From the NCBI GenBank assembly GCA_905234565.1, contig CAJOHW010000014.1, forward strand, positions 1 to 34,901: a DNA stretch of 34,901 nt. Reading direction: 5' to 3'. Numbering within the stretch: position 1 is the stretch's first letter; each line of letters begins with the position of its first letter. A program made the translations under genes and the position numbers. This document shows, piece by piece, positions 29,730-34,901 of this stretch. The DNA comes from an uncultured Oscillibacter sp. (GTDB lineage: Bacteria > Bacillota > Clostridia > Oscillospirales > Oscillospiraceae). The notes beneath the pieces are model-generated. The model worked only from the letters and a program-made list of their open reading frames with translations, had not been told where the DNA came from and searched no databases.

Positions 29730-31349
29730 GTGAACGGAGACAATGTCCGGCGGGCCAAAGAGGCCATTGACGCTATCCGGGACGGGTCCATGGGCCTGCG
29801 GCTGGTCCAGGGGGGACGCAAGGGGCTTTCCCGGCTCCTGTTCAGCCGCACCGCCCTGATTGCCGCCCTGATTCTGGGCCAGCTCCTGATCTTTGTGGCC
29901 CTGTACAGCTGGTTCCGGGACTCCTTCCCCTACTATACCGCCTTTGAGACGGCCTTCACCGTGGGGATGGTGCTGTACCTGTGCAGCAATGACATGGACT
30001 CCACGGCAAAGCTCACCTGGATGGCCCTCATTGCCCTGTTCCCCCTGCCGGGGGCGGCGTTCCTGCTCTTTACCCAGGCGGAGACGGGACACCGGGGCCT
30101 GCGCCGCCGTTACGACCAGCTGACGGAGGAGACCCGGGAGAGCCTGTCCCAGAACCCGGAGACGTTAGAGAAACTGGAAGCCGCCCGGGGGGGCGTGGAG
30201 GACCTGCACCGCTATATTAACCGCACCGGCTGCTTTCCCCTCTATGAGAATCCCGTGGTGCAGTATTTCCCCACGGGAGAGGAAAAATTCGCCTCTATGC
30301 TGCAAGAGCTGCAAACGGCGGAGAAGTTCATCTTTTTGGAGTACTTCATTGTCAAAGAGGGAGAGATGTGGGGCCGGATCTTGGAGATCCTGGCGGAGAA
30401 GGCCGCCCAGGGAGTGGACGTGCGGGTGATGTACGACGGCACCTGCGAGATCTCCCTGCTGCCCCATGACTACCCGGAGCGTCTGAAAAAATTAGGGATC
30501 CAGTGCCGGATCTTCTCCCCCCTGCGGCCCTTCGTCTCCACCTACTTCAACTACCGGGACCACCGGAAGATCCTGGTCATTGACGGGAAAACCGCCTATA
30601 CCGGAGGGGTGAATTTAGGGGACGAATACATCAACCGGGCCTCCCGGTTCGGACACTGGAAGGACGCCGCCATTCTGGTGCGGGGCGGGGCGGTGCGGTC
30701 CTTTACCCGGATGTTCCTCCAAATGTGGCACCTGCCGGAACTGGACACGACAGAGGACCTGTCCCCCTTCCTGGACGCCCCGGCGTCCCCGGACGAGGGG
30801 GAAGGCTGTATCCTCCCCTACGGGGACTGCCCCCTGGACCCGGACAAAGTGGGCGAGCGGGTGTATATGGACATCCTGAACCGGGCCACGGACTATGTCC
30901 ACATCATGACGCCCTATCTCATCTTAGACGGGGAACTGGAAACCGCTCTGCGTTACGCGGCGGAGCGGGGGGTGGACGTGGAGCTGATTCTCCCGGGGAT
31001 TCCGGACAAAAAGAGCGCCTATTCCCTGGCGAAAACCCATTACTCCGCCCTGATCCGGTCCGGCGTGAAGATCTTCGAGTACACTCCCGGGTTTGTCCAC
31101 AGCAAGGTGGTGGTCAGCGACGGGGAGCGGGGCGTGGTAGGCACCGTCAATTTTGACTACCGCAGCCTGTACCACCACTTTGAGTGCGCCGCCTATCTCT
31201 ACCGGACCCCCTGCCTGCGGGACATGGAGACGGACTTCCTGGCTACCCGGAACCTGTGCCGGGCGGTGACGCCCCAGACCATCCGCCGGGAGAAGCTGTA
31301 TTACAAGGTCCTGGGCCGGGTGCTGAAACTCTTTGCGCCGCTGATGTAG
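29730..31349 (+). CDS. cls: Cardiolipin synthase
   Basis: Phospholipase-D-superfamily enzyme that condenses two phosphatidylglycerols (or related lipids) to cardiolipin at the membrane. The 539-residue product has N-terminal membrane helices (about 38-60, 66-84 and 94-114) and two catalytic HKD motifs: HRKILVID from His278, followed by GGVN, and HSKVVVSD from His457, followed by GTVNFD. GTG 29730 is chosen over ATG 29706 because AAGGAGG at 29716-29722 is 7 bases before it. Its last bases (GATGTAG) are included in the first unit of a 94-base tandem duplication. It is transcribed alone and is convergent with the TtcA-like gene. Confidence 0.92.
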   Translation: MNGDNVRRAKEAIDAIRDGSMGLRLVQGGRKGLSRLLFSRTALIAALILGQLLIFVALYSWFRDSFPYYTAFETAFTVGMVLYLCSNDMDSTAKLTWMALIALFPLPGAAFLLFTQAETGHRGLRRRYDQLTEETRESLSQNPETLEKLEAARGGVEDLHRYINRTGCFPLYENPVVQYFPTGEEKFASMLQELQTAEKFIFLEYFIVKEGEMWGRILEILAEKAAQGVDVRVMYDGTCEISLLPHDYPERLKKLGIQCRIFSPLRPFVSTYFNYRDHRKILVIDGKTAYTGGVNLGDEYINRASRFGHWKDAAILVRGGAVRSFTRMFLQMWHLPELDTTEDLSPFLDAPASPDEGEGCILPYGDCPLDPDKVGERVYMDILNRATDYVHIMTPYLILDGELETALRYAAERGVDVELILPGIPDKKSAYSLAKTHYSALIRSGVKIFEYTPGFVHSKVVVSDGERGVVGTVNFDYRSLYHHFECAAYLYRTPCLRDMETDFLATRNLCRAVTPQTIRREKLYYKVLGRVLKLFAPLM

Positions 31350-31350
31350 G

Positions 31351-31416
31351 TCCTTGGCGGACAGCCAACGCGCTCTACAAGTTGTGCTTGTCCAAGGTTT
31401 CTGCGACGGCAACGGA
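31351..31416 (-). repeat. Intergenic repeat family B, copy 7 (reverse)
   Basis: On the minus strand: GTTGCCGTCGCAGAAAC, CTTGGACAAG-CACAA-CTTGT, AGAGCGCGTTGG, CTGTCCGCCAAGGA. Its outer CCTTGG and CCAAGG can also pair. It starts one base after the cls stop. Confidence 0.9.
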
Positions 31417-31444
31417 GGCAGTGCGGGATCGTCCTCGATGTAGG

Positions 31445-31510
31445 TCCTTGGCGGACAGCCAACGCGCTCTACAAGTTGTGCTTGTCCAAGGTTTCTGCGA
31501 CGGCAACGGA
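31445..31510 (-). repeat. Intergenic repeat family B, copy 8 (reverse)
   Basis: Identical to copy 7, 94 bases on; it lies just beyond the 3' end of the minus-strand TtcA-like gene, so the two copies fill the gap between convergent genes. Confidence 0.9.
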
Positions 31511-31528
31511 GGCAGTGCGGGATCGGCC

Positions 31529-32362
31529 TTACTCCTCCTCATACCCGTCCAAAAACCACACCTGCTTCCCATGGGTCTTGTAGGACGGGAACGTGTCAAG
31601 GCACACGTTGTGGATGCTCTGGAAAATACACTTCTCAATATCGGGGTGTTTCTGGCGCAAAGACCGCAGCAGTTCCTTGATTTCCCGGCGCTTGGAGATC
31701 TCCTCCCGCTGGGCACGCTCCGTAAAGCGGCAGGCGCACTGTAAAAACTCCAATCCCCACCGGCGGCTCCAGGCGGTGATGTCCTCCTCATGGACGCAGT
31801 ACAGGGGACGGATCAGTTCCATACCGGGAAAGTGGCTGCTGTGGAGCTTGGGCATCATGCCTTGAAGCTGGGAGCCGTAGAACATGGCCAGGACCGTAGT
31901 CTCCACCACGTCGTTGAAGTGGTGGCCCAGGGCGATTTTGTTGCATCCCAGGTCCCGGGCCTTGGCGTACAAAGCCCCCCGGCGCATCCGGGCACAGAGA
32001 TAACAGGGGTTCTTCTCCGCGGCAAAGGCGGCGGAGAAGATCTCCGTGTCAAAAAACGTGAGGGGGATGTGAAGCCGGGCGGCGTTGGCCTCGATCTTCT
32101 CCCGGTTCTCCCGGCTGTACCCCGGGTCCATGACCAGATACGCCGCCTCAAAGGGATGAATGCTGTGGCGGTGGAGTTCCTGCATGAGTTTCGCCAGGAG
32201 CATGGAGTCCTTGCCCCCGGAGACGCACACCGCAATCCGGTCCCCGGGCCGCACCAGCTCATAACGCTGTACCGCGTAGATAAACGGATTCCAAAGTTCC
32301 TTCCGGTGGCCCTTGATCAGGTCCCGTTCCATGTTCTGCCAGGGTTCCAGTGCCCGCTTCAT
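31529..32362 (-). CDS. TtcA-like PP-loop ATPase (tRNA 2-thiolation family)
   Basis: N-type ATP pyrophosphatase that adenylates a tRNA base before sulfur insertion; TtcA makes 2-thiocytidine at position 32 using an Fe-S cluster. The 277-residue product has the PP-loop SGGKDS (48-53), MDPGYS, the Fe-S type CYLC at Cys120-Cys123 followed by ARMRRGALY, GHHFNDVVET and a late CAC at 209-211. The Cys placement resembles TtcA (Cys122, Cys125, Cys222 in E. coli), so TtcA-like is better than TilS. ATG 32362 has GGGAGG upstream. It is divergent from an Rrf2 regulator gene with cysteines, which would fit Fe-S-linked control. Confidence 0.85.
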   Translation of the reverse strand: MKRALEPWQNMERDLIKGHRKELWNPFIYAVQRYELVRPGDRIAVCVSGGKDSMLLAKLMQELHRHSIHPFEAAYLVMDPGYSRENREKIEANAARLHIPLTFFDTEIFSAAFAAEKNPCYLCARMRRGALYAKARDLGCNKIALGHHFNDVVETTVLAMFYGSQLQGMMPKLHSSHFPGMELIRPLYCVHEEDITAWSRRWGLEFLQCACRFTERAQREEISKRREIKELLRSLRQKHPDIEKCIFQSIHNVCLDTFPSYKTHGKQVWFLDGYEEE

Positions 32363-32429
32363 AGGCGGTTCCTCCCTTCTGAGGTGATAGAAAGTGTGCG
32401 TTTTCCCCGCCGTTTTGGGTTCCCACGGC

Positions 32430-32458
32430 TTGAAATCCCATTTTCCTTTTGCTATAAT
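32430..32458 (+). promoter_or_regulatory. Sigma-A promoter for the Rrf2 gene
   Basis: TTGAAA at 32430-32435 and perfect TATAAT at 32453-32458 with a 17-base spacer, 20 bases before the start codon. The 116-base divergent gap must also hold the minus-strand promoter, which I could not place confidently. Confidence 0.8.
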
Positions 32459-32478
32459 AGGTAAAGGAGGTGGGACGG

Positions 32479-32910
32479 ATGCTGATTTCCACAAAAGGAC
32501 GCTATGCCCTGCGGGTACTCATCGACATGGCGGAGCACCAGAACGGCGACTATGTCCCCCTGCGGGATATTGCCGCCCGGCAGGAGATCTCGGAGAAATA
32601 TTTAGAGAGCATTGTAAAGGTACTGGTCCGGGCGAAACTGCTGGACGGGCTGCGGGGCAAGGGCGGGGGGTACCGTCTGCGCCGGGAGCCGGACCAGGTG
32701 ACGGCGGGAGAGGTGCTGCGCCTGTGCGAGGGGACGCTGTCCCCGGTGTCCTGCCTGATGGAGAACGGGGAGCGCTGCGACCGGATGCCTGTGTGCCGGA
32801 CCCTGCCCCTGTGGAAGAAGCTGGATTCCCTGATCCAGGAGTATCTGGACAGCGTGACGATTGCGGACCTCATGCGCACGGAGGCCCCGGGCAACGAGTA
32901 TGTGATCTAA
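32479..32910 (+). CDS. Rrf2 family transcriptional regulator, probable Fe-S type
   Basis: Winged-helix regulator of 143 residues beginning LISTKGRYALRVLIDMA, with the recognition region ISEKYLESIVKVLVRAKLL and the wing GLRGKGGGYRLRR, as in IscR, NsrR, RsrR and CymR. Cysteines at 83, 92, 100 and 106 include the three-Cys pattern that ligates a [2Fe-2S] or [4Fe-4S] cluster in IscR-type members; CymR lacks it. ATG 32479 has AAGGAGG at 32464-32470. The divergent TtcA-like gene uses an Fe-S cluster, so this may regulate it, but IscS/IscU genes are not seen here. Which member it is cannot be settled from the window. Confidence 0.87.
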   Translation: MLISTKGRYALRVLIDMAEHQNGDYVPLRDIAARQEISEKYLESIVKVLVRAKLLDGLRGKGGGYRLRREPDQVTAGEVLRLCEGTLSPVSCLMENGERCDRMPVCRTLPLWKKLDSLIQEYLDSVTIADLMRTEAPGNEYVI

Positions 32911-32949
32911 GTTCGTGATACAAGTTCCCATTTCGGATGGAATTTTGAG

Positions 32950-32986
32950 AAAACTCCCCCTAAACGGCGCGTTTAGGGGGAGTTTT
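32950..32986. terminator. Bidirectional intrinsic terminator between Rrf2 gene and tRNA-Arg
   Basis: AAAACTCCCCCTAAAC and GTTTAGGGGGAGTTTT form a perfect 16-bp stem with a GGCGC loop. A-run and T-run at the two ends let it work on both strands. The last base of the hairpin coincides with the tRNA CCA end (minus strand). Confidence 0.88.
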
Positions 32987-33062
32987 GGTACGCCCGGCTG
33001 GACTCGAACCAGTGGCCTTCAGAGTCGGAGTCTGACACTCTATCCAACTGAGCTACGGGCGC
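32986..33062 (-). tRNA. tRNA-Arg (CCG anticodon)
   Basis: A 77-base cloverleaf on the minus strand. The acceptor stem is GCGCCCG/CGGGCGT (one G-T), the D-arm GCTC...GAGT, the anticodon arm TCAGA-CTCCGAC-TCTGA with anticodon CCG reading CGG, and the T-arm CTGG-TTCGAGT-CCAG with an A-C mismatch at its outer pair. It ends ACCA with an encoded CCA. The hairpin terminator follows with no spacer. Confidence 0.92.
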
Positions 33063-33142
33063 ATAGGGAACCGGATCCTCTTTATTATAGCAGAAGTCCG
33101 TCCCGGTGTAAAGGGTTTTTGAAAATTTTTTCCCGCCGCCCC

Positions 33143-33171
33143 TTGCGCAATGGGGGAATCTGCGATACAAT
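33143..33171 (+). promoter_or_regulatory. Promoter for the DHH phosphoesterase gene
   Basis: TTGCGC at 33143-33148 and TACAAT at 33166-33171, 17 bases apart. The -35 is weak. It lies 46 bases before the start codon. Confidence 0.5.
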
Positions 33172-33216
33172 CGGACCATGCGGAACGCAATCTTGCAAGT
33201 TTCAGGAGGATGTACT

Positions 33217-34149
33217 ATGGAGAACGGGAAAAAACGTCTGGTCACCCGCAGCGATTTCGACGGCCTGGCCTGCGCCATGATGCTCAGGGACCTGGGCCTC
33301 ATTGAGGAGATCAAGTTCGTCCATCCCAAAGACGTACAGGACGGGAAAGTGGACCTGTCCGAAAACGATATCACCACCAACCTGCCCTATGACCCCCGGG
33401 TGTCCCTGGCCTTTGACCACCACGAGTCCGAGGTGGACCGGCTGAAGGCGTCGGAGACCGGCGGGAAGCTCATCATTGACCCCAAGGCCCGCAGCGCCGC
33501 CCGGGTGGTCTACGACTACTACGGCGGGAAGGACCGCTTCCCCGGCCTGTCCCAGGATCTGCTGGACGCCGTGGACAAGGGGGACAGCGCCCAGTTTACC
33601 ATGGAGGAGATTCTCCATCCCAAGGACTGGGTCCTGCTCCACTTCCTCATGGATCCCCGCACGGGCCTGGGCCGGTTCCGGGACTTCCGGGTGTCCAACT
33701 ATGAGCTGATGATGACCCTCATCGACTACTGCCGGGACCATACCATTGGGGAGATCCTGGCCCATCCGGACGTGAAGGAGCGGGTGGATCTGTACTTTGA
33801 GCAGTCGGAACTGTTCCGGGCCCAGCTGGAACGGCTGGCCAAGGTCCAGGGCAGCGTGGTGGTGCTGGATCTGCGGAATGAAGAAATCATCCACGCCGGG
33901 AACCGCTTCCTGATTTATGCCCTGTTCCCCCAGGCGGCGGTGTCCGTCCACGTGGTATGGGGCTTCCAGAAGCAGAACACCGCCGTCATGATCGGCAAGT
34001 CCATCGTGAACCGCACCTCCCAGGCGGACATCGGGGCGTTGTGCCTGCGCTACGGCGGCGGCGGCCACCGCAACGCCGGAACCTGCCAGCTGGACAACGC
34101 CACCGTGGACGCCCAGCTGCCCGGTATTATTGACGCTTTGAACGGGTGA
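33217..34149 (+). CDS. DHH family phosphoesterase (exopolyphosphatase-like)
   Basis: DHH proteins hydrolyse phosphodiester or phosphoanhydride bonds (nanoRNA, pAp, c-di-AMP, polyphosphate) with a Mn2+ pair. The 310-residue product has SDFDGLACAM (D13-F-D-G16 metal motif), DHH itself at 67-69 in FDHHESE, a VDKGDSAQF segment and a DHHA1-type C-terminal GGGGHRNAGTC (about 278-288). This order matches short DHH/DHHA1 proteins rather than RecJ or membrane GdpP. Substrate is not decided by sequence. ATG 33217 has AGGAGG at 33204-33209. The gene after it starts 63 bases past the stop. Confidence 0.85.
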   Translation: MENGKKRLVTRSDFDGLACAMMLRDLGLIEEIKFVHPKDVQDGKVDLSENDITTNLPYDPRVSLAFDHHESEVDRLKASETGGKLIIDPKARSAARVVYDYYGGKDRFPGLSQDLLDAVDKGDSAQFTMEEILHPKDWVLLHFLMDPRTGLGRFRDFRVSNYELMMTLIDYCRDHTIGEILAHPDVKERVDLYFEQSELFRAQLERLAKVQGSVVVLDLRNEEIIHAGNRFLIYALFPQAAVSVHVVWGFQKQNTAVMIGKSIVNRTSQADIGALCLRYGGGGHRNAGTCQLDNATVDAQLPGIIDALNG

Positions 34150-34211
34150 TTGCCGTCCTAAAAAGAAAGCAGCCCGCTCCTTTTTCCCGGAAGGGGAAGG
34201 GACACCGCCCT

Positions 34212-34595
34212 ATGAAACGAAACGCCGAGTATTATTTAAGCCGCGGCTTCGATCCCGCCGCCGCGGCGTATTTCGCCGGTGGACGGAGAAAAATCCTGTC
34301 CGTCACGGCCAACCCGGATTTTACCCTGACGCTGGGCTTTGACAACGGGGAAATCCGCGTTTACGACGCCAAACCGCTGTTACAGCCCGGAACGGTCTTT
34401 GCGCCCTTTGCCCGGTATGAGAATTTCAGCCGGGTGTATTTGGACGAGGACCACTGCGTGGCGTGGGACATTGACCCGGCGGCGGACAGCGGCAGGGTTT
34501 GGAGCAATAAGGTGGATTTAAGCCCGGACACCTGCTATTTGGAGAGCGTCCCGGCGGGGGACGGCTTTCCCCTCTCTTATACTCGTGAACGATAA
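34212..34595 (+). CDS. DUF2442 domain protein
   Basis: A 127-residue cytosolic protein. The N-terminal part (MKRNAEYYLSRGFDPAAAAYF) is a helical region often found with this domain, and residues about 32-122 fit DUF2442: FTLTLGFDNGEIRVYDAKP, then AWDIDPAADSGRVWSNKVDL and LSPDTCYLESV. The DUF's function is unknown; members are small and often sit near toxin-antitoxin-like or mobile genes. ATG 34212 has GGAAGGGGAAGGG upstream. Its last five codons and stop lie inside a family A repeat, so the end of the protein is repeat-encoded. A start at 34146 would overlap the DHH gene and lacks support. Confidence 0.8.
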   Translation: MKRNAEYYLSRGFDPAAAAYFAGGRRKILSVTANPDFTLTLGFDNGEIRVYDAKPLLQPGTVFAPFARYENFSRVYLDEDHCVAWDIDPAADSGRVWSNKVDLSPDTCYLESVPAGDGFPLSYTRER

Positions 34596-34660
34596 GATTT
34601 GCCTTCAGTTGCCGTGCCAGTGACCTAAAATGTGGCAAATCTTAAAGAGCGCGAGTATAA
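34577..34660 (+). repeat. Intergenic repeat family A, copy 4
   Basis: The clearest copy: TTATACTCG and CGAGTATAA ends, 26-base imperfect terminal inverted repeats (21 of 26 matching), AAGATTTGCC/GGCAAATCTT inner arms, GTTGC-CGTGCCA-GTGAC hairpin (G-T pairs kept) and AGAGCGCG. It overlaps the end of the DUF2442 gene and precedes a terminator. Confidence 0.9.
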
Positions 34661-34717
34661 CCTGGCCGTCATTAAAGAATACCAACCGAACAATCGAACA
34701 CCCTCGCACACCCCTGC

Positions 34718-34749
34718 CCGCCGGAGGCCCTTTGCCTCCGGCGGTTTTT
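34718..34749 (+). terminator. Intrinsic terminator before the ABC transporter operon
   Basis: CCGCCGGAGGC and GCCTCCGGCGG form an 11-bp stem with a CCTTT loop, followed by TTTTTG. A textbook plus-strand terminator closing the DHH-DUF2442 unit. Confidence 0.9.
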
Positions 34750-34771
34750 GTGCGTTTTCTCCAATTCCCCA

Positions 34772-34800
34772 TTGCAAATGGCGGCGGGATATAGTAGAAT
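34772..34800 (+). promoter_or_regulatory. Promoter for the ABC transporter gene
   Basis: TTGCAA at 34772-34777 and TAGAAT at 34795-34800 with a 17-base spacer, 28 bases before the start codon. Confidence 0.65.
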
Positions 34801-34827
34801 AGGGACATAGAAAGGAGGCCGGCTGCT

Positions 34828-34901
34828 TTGGAACATCCTGATACCCCCTATGCCATCGAGATGCTGCACATCACAAAGCGCTTCCCCGGCATCATCGCCA
34901 A
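34828..34901 (+). CDS. ABC transporter ATP-binding protein, N-terminus only (nucleoside/simple-sugar type)
   Basis: TTG 34828, with AAAGGAGG at 34811-34818, opens a frame to the window end: MEHPDTPYAIEMLHITKRFP followed by GIIA. The MLHITKRFPGI opening is characteristic of the duplicated ATPases (YufO/MglA/RbsA type) that energise BmpA-linked nucleoside or sugar importers. The Walker motifs lie beyond the window, so the assignment rests on this short stretch. Confidence 0.6.
   Translation, partial: MEHPDTPYAIEMLHITKRFPGIIA

Larger units (their letters stand above)
31343..31530. repeat. 94-base tandem duplication holding B copies 7 and 8
   Basis: The stretch from 31343 (including the last codons and stop of cls) to 31431 is repeated exactly from 31437 to 31525, offset 94. 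Each unit holds one reversed family B copy. The sequence is identical across about 89 bases, so the duplication is recent. Confidence 0.93.

Noticed and set aside
1-34901. Prophage, transposase or integrative element
   Set aside because: No integrase, transposase, phage structural or conjugation gene was found; only short repeats without their own coding capacity.

Overview
The window reads as a stretch of chromosome from a GC-rich, spore-forming Clostridia bacterium, most plausibly an Oscillospiraceae gut-type genome (Oscillibacter/Dysosmobacter/Flavonifractor-like). This is inferred from the presence of gpr (spore germination protease), a ParABS locus with Firmicutes-type parS sites, Clostridia-style gene order (zapA-U32 peptidase, maf-mreCD-mrdA, minD-mgsA), frequent GTG/TTG starts with strong AGGAGG ribosome binding sites, and high-GC codon use. 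No plasmid, prophage, transposase or CRISPR signature is visible; it is mostly a housekeeping region.

Layout. 1-9300: zapA, U32 peptidase, dut, maf, mreC, mreD, mrdA (PBP2) and a GH13 amylase, all on the plus strand: cell division, nucleotide hygiene and lateral-wall synthesis. 9329-14210: the chromosome segregation block, with two parS sites, parA, parB, a membrane coiled-coil protein in the same operon, a third parS, serS and rsmG. 14420-18590: a promoter, an orphan minD, an mgsA-like gene with altered active-site residues, hisS and an S-layer-homology protein. 18647-25536: aspS, uvrC flanked by two Uma2-family nuclease-like genes, a secreted unknown protein and a histidine-phosphatase/GNAT fusion. 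25734-26985: consensus promoter, yybP-ykoY-type manganese riboswitch and a CaCA-family cation exporter. 27031-28183 (minus): a 54-aa protein and a 272-aa protein of unknown function. 28429-32910: gpr, a 46-aa membrane protein (minus), cardiolipin synthase, a TtcA-like sulfurtransferase (minus) and a divergent Rrf2 regulator. 32950-34901: terminator, tRNA-Arg(CCG), DHH phosphoesterase, DUF2442 protein, terminator, and the start of a sugar/nucleoside ABC transporter ATPase.

The least explained signal is non-coding. Two families of short intergenic repeats recur. Family A (4 copies, about 71-84 bp) has imperfect terminal inverted repeats and an internal hairpin whose stem varies with pairing preserved around a conserved CGTGNCA loop. 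Family B (8 copies, about 47-66 bp, either orientation) shares the GTTGCC..CAG and AGAGCGCG blocks with family A. A copies start at or just after stop codons of co-directional genes and even supply the last codons of two of them; B copies sit at transcription-unit boundaries, several directly upstream of strong sigma-A promoters. These look like a mobilised or structurally selected element family.

A second theme is erosion of the usual Clostridia mre-min cluster. mreC, mreD, mrdA, minD and mgsA remain in order, while radC, mreB, minC, minE and rodA are missing from their usual places. The remaining MinD lacks its membrane-targeting tail, and the MgsA homologue lacks key catalytic residues.
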